NCBI GenBank assembly: GCA_003427395.1
Contig: BFEA01000181.1
Coordinates: forward strand, 2,363,707-2,427,706
Source of the DNA: Chara braunii
Lineage: Eukaryota; Streptophyta; Charophyceae; Charales; Characeae
DNA length: 64,000 nt
Direction: 5' to 3'
Shown here: piece by piece, positions 32,740 to 43,076 of the stretch
How the letters are laid out: each line of letters opens with the position of its first letter
Numbering within the stretch: the stretch's first letter is position 1
Made by a program: the position numbers and the translations under genes
The notes under the pieces: model-generated
What the model saw: only the letters and a program-made list of their open reading frames with translations
What the model was told of the DNA's origin: nothing
Databases searched by the model: none

Positions 32740-34524
32740 GTTGGTGATGCCACCTTCGTAGGGACCTTATTGCCTCGGCATGTCCTGGACGGTTGGCCAC
32801 AATTGCCACAGTTCATGCAAGTACCCCTAGCAACTCGGTCACGCCAAACCTCGTAATCTAAACCAAGTTTTACCTAGGCGGGCGTTCCTTGGTCGCCCTG
32901 GCCCGTGGACCGTACTACCTTCTTCTTCCCGGTCCCCCTAGCCGTTTCTCTGACGGGTGCCATGACTCCCCCATCCAAAGTCTCATCGGCCCCATCTTGC
33001 TCTCTCTCCTCCCCTAAGTCAGGGAACTCGTCAATCTCAGTTGTTTGATCGTCGTGGTCAACAAACATGAGTTGACCTTTCTTCTTCCAGTCTTGGGGAA
33101 GCTTCTTCCTCCTACCATCTACTGGTCCTGATGAGCGGACCCAATCTTTGCCTCTAAATCTAAGGCCTTCTTGCTGAAAGAAGCAAGTCATGCCAGTCTA
33201 TATAGGCCTCATCCACCAGTTTATTCTTGACGTCTGTAGGAAAACATCGCAAATAATCTATGAGAAGTACCTGTGGGTTATACTACACACCCGCTACGAC
33301 GATCGATCTTACTACGACGTCTGTGACTTCGCGAAACGTCTGGTACCTTTTGGTACTCAGATTGTTGATAGCGTCGGTGGCCTTTTGAGCACCTTGCGGG
33401 TCGTGCCACCTAGCATACACAGTCCGTACGAAATGTTCCAATGTCTGAGACTGGTCCCAGGCATCGAAATTCTGACCATGGCCCTGTTGTTGCACTAGAC
33501 CATTAGACCGGCGTGCTGCTGATCCTTCTAAAAAGGAGGCAGCCACTATGACTTCCTGATCTGGCCTGGTAAGCTTGTGCCTCACATAGGTAGGCACCGT
33601 CCTTACCCAGGTGTCCAGGTCCTCATCCTTCTCCTTGTCGCCAGAGAAGGGCTTAGGACTCGGCAAGGGGATCTTGGGCATCCACTGCATGGGTTGCATG
33701 GGCCCAAGGGATTGCTGCAGTGGCTGCATAGCCACCAAAACAGGTTGCTGCACACTAACTTGGGCTTGGGTTGATAGTGGGACTGTAGTAACCACTGTCG
33801 TTGATGGTACGGCTGAGACTCGATGAACCGGACGACCAGTTGCTACGCAACCACCTGGAGGGGGCATGCCAAACATAGGTGAGAATGTAGACCCTACAGG
33901 CGGCAGTGTCACTGATGGACCCGCACCCGAAGGGGGAGCTACAGCAAACTGAGGTTGCCTCATCAATGGATGAGGAGCCTGTAATGCAGCCAAAATTCGT
34001 TTCTGGCCTGCCACTAGTTCAGCCAACACCTCCTGCTGAACTACCTGCGTCTTCGCCACACACAGGAGCGAGTTACGCAGTGCTCGCATCGCAGTATCAA
34101 GTATTGACTCATCTAGTGCGTCTAACTTGCCTAGCTCCTGCAATGTACTACCTAAGCTAGCTTTCCTCATCATAGCTCTCCATCTCCTCTCTGCTGCTTC
34201 ATCCAACTGCCGCTGCAACTCGTCCTGAAGTTCTTCTGCTTGGAGGATCTCATAATCCTCCGGCGTGAGTTGAGTCTGCTGGCTGACTTGCAAGCCAACA
34301 CTCTGCCTAATGGAAACCCGAGAACCACTCTGATTAAGACTTGGCGCTGGCCGCGGCGTCCCTTGCTCTCCTTGCTGCTGTTGTCTCTCTAGCCTCTCTC
34401 CGTAGTCTCCTCTCGTCTCCTGGACCTAACTCTAGGAAAGTTGAAGGTCGACTGAGAGCAGTTCTACGAGTAGTCCTACGGTCGTCCACAACAACTCCTC
34501 CTCACTAGTGCTTGCATCACTCAT
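32740..34524 (-). pseudogene. Gag polyprotein, element 3
   Basis: A likely start is ATG at 34522-34524 (MSDASTSEEE), like MSDAA in element 2. The frame stops near 34430. 33283-34293 (336 residues) carries a Gln/Glu-rich helical part, a Met/Pro/Gln-rich linker and the capsid-like domain (LPSPKPFSGDKEKDEDLDTWV, FLEGSAARR, HFVRTVYARW). 32874-33191 is the basic C-terminal part. A damaged zinc knuckle CMNCGNCGQPSRTC, with Ser where His is expected, follows near 32780-32830. Frame breaks separate the parts. Confidence 0.8.
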
Positions 34525-35785
34525 GAGCTACAGTGTAAGTGATCTAAACTAGAATCCACACTGAATCCTACCTCAGCATGACACACAGCCGATTGTGATA
34601 CACAACTAACTTCGGTCGGCCTGGACAAAAACAATTAGGTAGTTATGTGTCAACCAATGTCAGATCCTACAGAAGATATTAAATCTATTTTTAGATTACT
34701 CTAAAACAGATGGCATTGCAGCAAAGATTACTCTATCTGCAACTGACTGTCAGTTGTTAGTCAAGTCCGTCACAACTAAATAATCAAAAATAAAAATAAC
34801 ATCTCCTGCAGAGATGTATCTTGGATGGGAGTTTATCTAATTAGTGCCACAACGAATAGTTACCGCAATCCAACCCTCACCCTGTATCCCTCTTGAGTAG
34901 TCGCTTTGAGTCGACGCCCTGAGCATCTGGTTGAGCAGCGTGTCTGAAGGTGTGCAATCCGGCCCACCCCTGTGCCCCAAGTCAACGTCGAACCTTCCAG
35001 CCCCTGCACATTATTTATCCTCGCATGCAACGAGCCTTAGACCTGGTTTGATCTGGCTCATCAAGAGGCATCTAAGGAGATCCCCCGTAACTCCTCAATA
35101 ATTATTTAACGTCGCAGACAGGACGACGATCACAGCCAGAATCAACACCGAGTCCCCACCACAAATATTTAGAGACGGTCTGGAAAGCGTTTGCTCAAAG
35201 GGTTGGCATGGCCTGCATGACCTCTATTGCGCAGCAGCAGAACCAAGGACTTGCGGCAAAGCATGCGTGTACTAGTCCCAGCGGGTTGGCATGGTGACCG
35301 TGACCCGAGTGCTTCGTTTAGGGCCCTTCAAAGGCATCACCCGTCTCCCACCAGCTTGCTGCCCAGGAAGAATGTCGACTCTCAAGGTTGAGCGCTCTCG
35401 ACACCTCACATCAAGAGGACTCTCAAGACAGGACTCACTTCCTCACGGTAAGAAGAGATTGAGAGGGTAGACAAGGATGAGAGCAAGGTACCTCATAATG
35501 CTGCCCCCAACCACAAATTTCTCACCGGCAACCTTATGTACATTTATGATGACCGGTCTTTGCCTCGGCACAACCCACAACAAAATGTAGTTCCACCTCG
35601 ATTTAAATGCCACATCAGCGGGCTCTCATCATCCAGCGTACACCCCTAATGTCACCGCATAGCTTCCTGGCGCGCCCACACGACCCTGGGCCGCCTTACG
35701 TTCTACGCCCAAGCCTTATCACTGCCCCACACCTCATGCGAAGCATCGAACAGCAAATGCGAAGAACCAATGAGCGCAGTTCGAA
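34525..35785 (-). other. untranslated leader of element 3
   Basis: About 1.26 kb between PBS and Gag start with no long frame. It contains a ~63-bp stretch (35065-35128) conserved in the element 5 leader. Confidence 0.65.
35065..35128 (-). promoter_or_regulatory. leader motif shared with element 5
   Basis: GAGGCATCTAAGGAGATCCC, then ATTATTTAACGTCGC and ACAGGACGACG (plus strand) recur at 47331-47392 with few differences. Outside it the two leaders look unrelated. It may be an RNA packaging, dimerisation or translation signal (inference). Confidence 0.65.
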
Positions 35786-35800
35786 CCAGCTCCGGTACCA
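35786..35800 (-). other. primer binding site of element 3
   Basis: Minus strand TGGTACCGGAGCTGG, three bases inside the 5' LTR. A variant of the initiator-tRNA-Met site. Confidence 0.75.
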
Positions 35801-35803
35801 AAT

Positions 35804-36796
35804 TGCAAGGAAAATGAAGAGAAGCTAGATGACAATATTCAGATTGCACAATCACATTGGAAGCCAAATCGTAGCACAGTGTTCAGGAAGCAGCATTGCA
35901 CCACACCAATGGAGAATCGAAGCACTGAAAGTCGATGTCAATGAGAGCTTGCTCTCGCCACCACCAACATATGTATCCAGTCTCTATCTCCCTACCTGGC
36001 GCTCGACGCCCAGCCTACTTCCTACACAGCTACTACTAGCCTACGAATTGACAATGCAACTGTTGACGTGAGCAGCACCCGAAGTACTTGAAGATGCCGC
36101 CCATGCAGAATCATCGCCAATACCAGGTATGTGCCCTCACATCATCATCAATATCGTCCTTCTCTCTCCCCCTTGACTCTCTCCCACGTCTCACTTTGTT
36201 GTACACCTGAAGACCACCCCTGCGCCTCATTGCATGTCCAAGCCCACAGCCAGCTATGGAGGTTGGGCTATGGCGCTGCCCTCAGCAGCGCCCTGCTTCA
36301 CCACACGATCGCACGTGCGCAGCCCCTTGCTCCAATGCCAGCAGCCAGTTATCGCTCCAGCAGCGCTGCCGCCAGCGAGCAAGTGCCCGAATCCCCTCAC
36401 CAGGCGGCGAGCTCTTTCCTATATGGAAAGAGCCTGCCTCGATTGGCAGCCTGGCTGGACTGGTCTGAGCCCAGAAGCTTCCGGTAGGCCCCAGGATGCT
36501 GCGCCTCTGATGCACCTACTGGGCCTCATTCGGTTGGGCCTCCCAACTGTCTGTGTATGAGGCTGCGAATCTGGCCCAGGGCCTGAGCTTTCGGAAAAGA
36601 CTGGAAGACCTGGGAATTTCCACGTTGCTCGGTCTGTGTTTCCCTTCAACCAACTGCCGCGACGAAATTGCCTGGACCCCCAAATGCGAAATTGACAACC
36701 AAGGGCCTCTCGTGATTTGTTAGGCCCGCCTTCACTTAAGGCGGGCGCTCTTGCAGCAGGGGCCCCTCAGGCCTGCTGAGGACCCAGATCCTCGCA
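35804..36796 (-). mobile_element. 5' LTR of element 3 (right)
   Basis: 993 bp, TGCAAGG..CTCGCA on the plus strand. It carries the second TATA palindrome (36411-36433). Confidence 0.93.
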
Positions 36797-36980
36797 AAGC
36801 TAAAAAAATAATAGTAAAAAGATAAGGTTGTAGACCTCAAAAAGATTTAAATCCCCATATTTTTTGTTTTGTTTTTTTAATAATTTTTACCGCGCAAAAA
36901 GATCATCGCGGGTCCCTTTGAAACCCGTTGTTTCGGCGTTTAAACGCCAAATCCTCGGAATTCAATGGTCGTTGCCGGAC
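36797..36980. other. insert interrupting element 4, right part
   Basis: AT-rich then moderately GC-rich DNA between the element 3 LTR and the resumption of element 4. No feature recognised. Confidence 0.4.
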
Positions 36981-37262
36981 ACACATTGGACGGTTTTTCA
37001 GGAGGTCAATCGTGTCATTACATACCACGATGAAACATGGAGGATTTCCTCTTCAAAGGGTGCGACCGCGATGAAACACGGAGGGTGCGACCGCGATGAA
37101 ACACAGAGGATTTCACAAGCCTCCGCACCGCTTATCTACGCCCACCACGAAAAGCAATGACTAGCGAAGGAAGCTTATGTGCCTCCGACCCGGACAACAG
37201 TCCCTTCCTCCGATGGATAACCTCGCCCTCGCTGGTAAAGCTCAGTCTTTCAAGGAGGGGGG
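36981..37262 (+). pseudogene. element 4, terminal integrase/chromodomain-like piece and PPT
   Basis: The short frame 36864-37160 includes EVNRVITYHDET, matching DVDRVITDRKYD of element 1, and ends ASAPLIYAHHEKQ, matching ASAPLIYAHYKR. A triplicated GCGACCGCGATGAAACA-type stretch (about 37025-37105) replaces the rest of the tail. The stretch to 37262 matches the element 1 post-stop region in inverse orientation (CTCGCCCTCGC.GGTAA, CTTTCAAGGAGGGG). The PPT is AAGGAGGGGGG at 37252-37262. Confidence 0.8.
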
Positions 37263-37554
37263 TGTGGGGCATTTTGAGTTCCACACGGGTCCTATCGGGC
37301 CCAACTAGATAGAGGATTAGGGGTGGTTAGTTTTTTTTTAAGGTCCAGTTCGGCCCTATGTCGTTTCGGCCCAGTTTAGGGCCCGTAGGTCCGCAGGTCT
37401 ATAGGCCCCGTTTGGAGGTGGTCCTAGCGCAGGTTTTGGCGCCAAACTTCGTTTCATTCGAATTTGGGAGCCAAGTTAGGCGCCAAGTTTTGGGGGTCAG
37501 ATATTGACGTCGTTCGACACTAGTGAGAGCAGCCTCCTAGTTGGACCAGCGCTG

Positions 37555-37561
37555 TATATAG
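37555..37561 (+). promoter_or_regulatory. TATA box candidate in element 4 LTR
   Basis: GTATATAGCAG about 290 bp into the LTR, in the expected orientation. Confidence 0.45.
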
Positions 37562-37697
37562 CAGCTTTGCCTAGGAGGAGACAGGGATTCGCGGAGGCAT
37601 TCGCGCAGGTAGCACAGAGGTACTCTTCGTAGTAATAGTTGTAGTTGACGATAGCGGTAGGGCTTCGACGCTAGCCTAGCGCAACTGCTATACACTG

Positions 37698-37702
<5 letters not shown>

Positions 37703-37754
<52 letters not shown>
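37703..37754. repeat. (GA)n microsatellite
   Basis: Uninterrupted AG run of about 52 bp. Confidence 0.97.
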
Positions 37755-37758
<4 letters not shown>

Positions 37759-37957
37759 GGCTATGGCGGAGGTCAGGGGACTTGCTTGTCGGCTCCTGCG
37801 CTCCAGCTTCGTCTTTCGTGCGTCCGTACCTGCATCAAGGCGACAACTTTCGCAGGTTAGTACCTGGTATCATAGAGAGATAGTCTTCTTCTTCCTCCTT
37901 CAGTCCACCACTTCTCTCATCCCCCTCAAGCGTCGTTGTTCCCTTCTTCGTTGGACT

Positions 37958-37961
37958 ATGT

Positions 37962-38014
<53 letters not shown>

Positions 38015-38050
38015 CGAGATAGATAGATAGATAGATAGATAGAGAGATAG

Positions 38051-38118
<68 letters not shown>
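37958..38118. repeat. compound microsatellite (TG)n(GA)n(GATA)n(GA)n
   Basis: TG run, then AG run, then GATA units broken by GAGA, then AG run, about 160 bp in total. Open frames here are compositional. Confidence 0.97.
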
Positions 38119-38120
<2 letters not shown>

Positions 38121-38399
38121 GTGACATTGGGATTTGGCGACAGGATTCAAACTTGACATTGGGACAAAGAGATTGTGTGGGACTATTTTTGGATCTGTAT
38201 GGACGACATTTTGAGATGGCGACAATTTCCCGCACCTTCGTCTATCCTTCCCCCCTACTCATCCGTATATGATCGTGTGCCTGGCGCTTTGTCTCTGTGT
38301 TATGCGCCAGGCCGCTCACGCTGTGTGATGATAATGATGGTGATGCAGAGTCTGCGTCACGACATTGATTGGGTCTGATTATCGGTATTTTAGTATTTC

Positions 38400-39720
38400 G
38401 TCGTGCTCTCATTGCTCTATCTTTGAGAGGTTGGTTCTTGGTTCTGATCTGCGCTATGTGGCATGCGACATCCGTACGGTGGCATCATCACAAATTTAAT
38501 GGAGGTAAATTCGGAGTGAAAAAATAATGTCCTTGGGGCCTTATCTCAATAAAATATGAATTAAAATGAGAAGGAAAGAAAAAGCAAAAGAATGCTAGCC
38601 GGTTTTCTTTTGGGCCATAAGTCTGAGATTCAGACCTATGGAAATGACAATATGGCCGCTTTTTGGTGATGCTGACTCAGATGGCCAACTCCAGAATGAT
38701 TTGGCAACCCAAAATGGAAAGAAATAAAAAAACAAAAATAAAAAACAGCGTATTCAGCCAGATCTGAGGTAGAAAATGCACCGAGGTACAAGGGGTACAT
38801 CGGCCCACTCAAATTTGAGCGGGACTTGAAAAAACTGAAGAAAAGGTCCAAGAGGCTTTTTCCTTTTAACCGAGTTTGCCCCTTGATTATTCGGAGCCAT
38901 GGGGCAGCATCTGAAGATTTAAATAAACGGTTGGGCGACCATAAAGGTAGTCCGAGTTGGAACTAACCACTTGAATTGCATGTATTTGACCAAAATAAGC
39001 CCCAGGTGCTTTTAGAGACGTCCAATACTTAAGGGAGGTCTGGGGGGTACCTCGGGTCACCTTGGGCACTTGGGAGAGGTTGAAGGGCTGGCCGGAGTTT
39101 TGTGCCTTATTTAAGTTGGGGTGCAGCCCGCTTCACATACATTGGAATGAGGCAAGTAGATGCTGGCCAAACGAGCCCAAGATAGCCCTAGGTTGAATAA
39201 GAGAGAGTGGAGGCGAACTGGTGCTAGTGTGGGAGCTTAAGGTAGACTTCAGGCTAGTGGAATTGGAGACAGAGGCTGGTGGAAGTGGTGCTGGCCTAGG
39301 AAGGTGCTTTGTCATAGCGAGTTTCTTTAGCCCTCATAGAGGGGATGACTTCATATCCCTTATTCTTTCTTTTGTCTATAATTTTTTTTTTCAATCTAAA
39401 AAATCCCGTAAAATGAAAACTGAATCGAGTCCATCAATTCATCAAATGTCAGTCTAATCTTTTTACCTCCTCTCACTCGTGAATCATTAAGATATTGTCA
39501 TAGCCAGAGAGAGGTTGAGAAAGGGGCGATGAGGAAGGCTTGAAGGAGGAAGCCATAGCTAGACGACAAGTGTTCAAGGGAAGAACAAGCTTCGTCAAGA
39601 TTGACATCGCAAGACCAAAACCCTAGAAGAGGCGAGTGGGAAAGGAGAAGGTGCTCCCTTTCTTCATCACCTTCTTCTTCTTCTTCTTCTTCTTCTTATT
39701 CCTTCTTCTTTTAATTGTGG
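38400..39720 (+). mobile_element. noncoding block homologous to 2449-4000 in inverted order
   Basis: 38530-38680 and 38870-39130 correspond to the reverse complements of 3640-3795 and 3060-3330 in collinear order. The following purine/CTT-rich part (about 39480-39720, with (CTT)n at 39661-39700) corresponds to 2449-2670, and the satellite follows in both. Nothing coding was found. It is either part of a very long LTR or an undescribed noncoding repeat. See findings. Confidence 0.6.
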
Positions 39721-39750
39721 GTTTTTTTTTTGTTTTTTTTTTTTTCCACT
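39661..39750. repeat. (CTT)n and poly(T) tract
   Basis: About twelve CTT units, followed after a short spacer by T runs broken by single G. Confidence 0.9.
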
Positions 39751-39849
39751 CCTTTCCCTCTCCTCTAATCCTCCCATCCTGTTCTCTATAACTAACATTT
39801 GCTCTTGGGGAAAGTAGGTGGTAGTTCCTCCACCAGAGGTTATTTTATC

Positions 39850-40687
39850 ACTCTCCTCACTTTCTTGTAAATCGTCATTTTGATTTTTGCCTTTCCAAGC
39901 CTTGGGAGTAAGTTTCTCTCACTTTCTTTCCATTTTTGTCCCTCTTCACTTGGTTGCAAATTGATATTTCATTCCTTGCTTCTAGTATTGTGAGCGTCTG
40001 CCCTCCATGTATTGTCCATTTCCTCACTTCCTTGAGAATCGCCACTTTGATCTTTGCTTTTCCAAGCCTTTGGAGCGAGTCTCTTATTTTCTCTCCATGT
40101 TTTCTCCAGCTCTTCACTTAATTGCAAATCGCTACTTGATTTATTGCTTCAACTAGTATTGTGAGCTTCATTTCCTCATGCATTGTCCACTTCTTAACTT
40201 CCATGTCAATCGCTACTTTGATTTTTACCCATACTCGCCTTGTGTATGCTTACAATCATTTTTTCCTCCATGTTTTGTTCAGTCTTCCACTTAGGTGTAA
40301 GTCGCTACTTGTGGTTTGGTTTTCCTTCCACTAGTGTTGTGAGCATAATTTCCTCATGCGTTGTCCATTTTTTCACTTCCATGTAAATCGCTACTTTGAT
40401 TATTGCCCCTATTAGCCTTATAGGTGTTTTTTGTTATACTTCTCTCCATGTTTTGTTCAATCTTTCACTTGGGTGTAATTTGCTACTTATGTTCTCGCTT
40501 ATTTGTGTTGTGAGCCTCATTTCCTCTTGCTCTGTTAATTTTTTCATTTCTGTGGAAGTTGCTACTTGTATCCTTGTCTCTACTAGCCTTGTGTGTTCAT
40601 TTGGTCAACTTTCTCTCCTAGTTTTGATCAATCTTCCACTTACGTTTAATTCACTATTTGTGTTCTTGCTTCTAGTAGTAATGTAAG
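39850..40687 (+). repeat. ~175-190-bp satellite, right array part 1
   Basis: Repeated TTCCATGTAAATCGCTACTT, TGTTTTGTTCAATCTTCCAC and TAGTGTTGTGAGC phrases, with CGCTACTT-like cores about every 90 bp (two per unit). Same family as 1875-2440, opposite orientation. Interrupted at 40687 by the hAT-like MITE. Confidence 0.85.
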
Positions 40688-41162
40688 CAGGGTTGTCGAC
40701 GTTTGGGGCGGGCCGAACGCCTGAACCCAAACGCCTGAACGTTTTGAAATGAAAATCAAATACTGCAATCAGACTCGTTCTCATTCACACTTTCCTGCAT
40801 GTGAATAGTAGCACAGCAAACTGGCGACATGCGCCCACTCAAAACTAAGAGATATGGCATCCAGATACGAGTTCACTTTCAACTGGCTATGGCGACTCAG
40901 CGCCCAAACAACTCACTGTTCACATACACCGGATCACTCTGGATATCCCACACACGACTCTCTGAACTCACACACACACACACAGAAAACACTCTCTACA
41001 GCTATGGCGGCTATGGCCGCAATCTACCCTATCGCTATGGTACGCTCCTTCTCGCCCACTTCAGCTCCGGGCTCTCTGCAGACCTCGTTGCACAAGTCGT
41101 TGTGGCAGCGCTTCCGCATGGCTCACGCAGGAATGAATGAATTGCTGGGCGCTGCCTCTTGA

Positions 41163-41168
41163 TTTATA
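41163..41168 (-). promoter_or_regulatory. TATA box in LTR of element 5
   Basis: Minus strand AGTATAAATC, in the 3' LTR copy. The equivalent of the 5' LTR is lost in the N gap. Confidence 0.6.
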
Positions 41169-41339
41169 CTTTTGAAACTCGTTGGTTTTCCCTTTGCCAT
41201 CGGCCCATGGTGCTCATAGTCCCTTGTGGTACTTGCTGGACTCGACTGGGACTGTCTGGACCTTACCGCTGACTAACTGGGGACTCACTGCTATCCCACC
41301 GGACTCGTACTGCAATCGCACTGCGGTTTAGTCCACCGC

Positions 41340-41420
41340 TTGACTCACCACTTGACCACTTGCCCACTTGACTCACCACTTGACCACTTGCCCACTTGAC
41401 TCACCACTTGACCACTTGCC
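41340..41420. repeat. 28-bp VNTR in LTR of element 5
   Basis: Unit TGACTCACCACTTGACCACT(TGCCCACT), starts at 41341, 41369 and 41397. The number of copies differs between the two LTRs. Confidence 0.95.
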
Positions 41421-41736
41421 GACCTTTTAGAAGGGCTACAACTAAGACTTATGGAACTCGGTAAGACTTTCATTGTACAGATCTACAGATCAAACCCCTA
41501 CCACCTACGGACCTATGACAACCTATCAACTGTTTACGAATATACAGGTCACAGGTTCAACTCTCGGGGTCTACACAGGTACTGTACACAAATAGGGCAA
41601 GGTCTAGGGATCGAACCCTGGGATTTGCGTCTGCTACTGCAAAGAGGTGAAAACCGTTTCACTCCCGCCGTCCTAAATTCGAGGTCCTTCGAGAATATCT
41701 CAGTCCAAGGCAGAACCTTTACCTTTTCTATCCCGC

Positions 41737-43076
41737 TCATAGGCTCTGACTATGTCGGGAGCTGTTTCTAGAAGTTATGTCCTTGTAAACCAATCGGTCG
41801 TCGTTCGGTTCCTGATAAGCAAACGGGATCTTATACTGTTTCTGGGGACGACCTCTACCTCCTGTTATGAACACATCCTCATCTACAATGTCGTCAATGT
41901 CATAACTTCCATCCATATCCGGGGGATCATGGATCTTCTTGAAGGGAACTGTTGACTTTTGACACACGGCAACAACTTTGAAGCATGAAACACAGGGTAT
42001 GTGTGGAGGTGTGCTGGGATCTCTATAGTGTAGGATGGCCCATCCTCTTCGCCCTTGACTTCTAGAACCGGCCACGGTCCTTTATATGCAGGCAGCAACT
42101 TCTGCGAGATGTGCTCCTAAGGTGCAAACTCTTTAGACTTGACCCAGACTAAGTCGCCAACGTGAAACTGTGATGGGCGACGGTGCTTATTGGCCTGTTC
42201 TATCATTCTGTGTTGGGCCTTCCTGAGGTTTTCAACAACAGATGCTAGCTCTTTCTCGAGTTGTACTACGAACTCCCTAGTACCGGACGGTAGCCTGTGA
42301 ATCTGATCCCGGTTCAGTCCTTCGAATGGTCTGCGCGGTCTAAAGGACTTGTGCAGTTCGTTGGGAGTGCGACAAGTGGATAGGTGCACGCTGTTACTGT
42401 ATGCACTAGCTACCTTAGGTAACATCTCGTCCCATTTGATTTGATCGGGTCTAATGTACATGCGGAGAACTTGCTGTAGGATCTTGTTCATTTGCTCGGT
42501 CTGACCGTTGGTCTCTGGATGGCGGCCAAACGACATCAACAACATAGATCCATAAACTTGCATGAGTTCTTGCCAGTTCTGGCTGGTGAAACGACTATCC
42601 CTATCGCTAACGATTGATAATGGGACTCCATTCTCACTAACCCAATGATAAAAAAACTTATGAATAACTAATTTTGTGCTTGCCTCTGCAGGCAAAGGAA
42701 CAAGAGCAGCATACTTGCTAAATCGGCCAACTAGACCATGACTTGGCTCTTACCATGTCTACTCTTGACTTGAGTATCCATAAAGTCTATGGACACTGAG
42801 TCTCCCGACTGATCAGGAATGGGCAAAGGTCTAAGAAGACCTAGGGGTGCGCGCGTAGTAGTCTTTATTCCGCTGACATACTTTACAACTGCGAACATAC
42901 TCTATGCAGTCGTTCTTCATCCCTGGCCAGGTGTACGCACGCATCAGATTGGCTAATGTCTTTTGCCAACCAAAGTGTCCCTCTGTGTCATGGCATTTCC
43001 CTAGGATTAGACTGCGGATTTCCTCAATGTTGGGAACGCATAGGCGGTCGAATACATCCGTTTTCTCAAACAACAA
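41737..43076 (-). pseudogene. integrase with chromodomain-like tail, element 5
   Basis: 42831-43076 has the zinc-binding part (KCHDTEGHFGW, SCKVCQRNK). The core is split by a frame break near 42740. The first Asp (SVSIDFMDT) is in one frame; 42117-42695 has Asp in IVSDRDSRF and Glu in HPETNGQTEQMNK, both kept. The C-terminal module (HLHTYPVFHASKL) and chromodomain-like tail (DIDDIVDEDV..YKIPFAYQ..) lie in shifted frames at 41737-42098. The DDE residues are intact, so decay is only by indels. Confidence 0.85.

Larger units (their letters stand above)
28116..36796 (-). mobile_element. element 3: full-length Ty3/gypsy retrotransposon
   Basis: 8,681 bp. The left copy (28116-29122) and right copy (35804-36796) of the LTR are collinear and closely similar, with TG..CA ends (TGCAA..CGCA). 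A PPT borders the left LTR and a PBS the right, which fixes the orientation as minus. Gag, protease, RT, RNase H, integrase and a chromodomain-like tail lie between. Flanks AAGT and AAGC give an imperfect 4-bp target duplication. It sits inside the insert that breaks element 4. Several frame breaks, so not autonomous. Confidence 0.93.
37263..37864 (+). mobile_element. 3' LTR start of element 4 (right limit uncertain)
   Basis: TGTGGGGCAT directly after the PPT, homologous to TGTGTGGCAT beside element 1. It contains TATATAG at 37555 and a (GA)26 run at 37703-37754. The end is unclear: homology of the flanking block with the element 1 side continues well past this point. Confidence 0.55.
40764..41661 (-). 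mobile_element. 3' LTR of element 5 (left)
   Basis: 898 bp. TATAAA box on the minus strand at 41163-41168. Three copies of a 28-bp unit starting TGACTCACCACTTGACC at 41341-41420; the other LTR has two (49485-49540). Confidence 0.93.
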
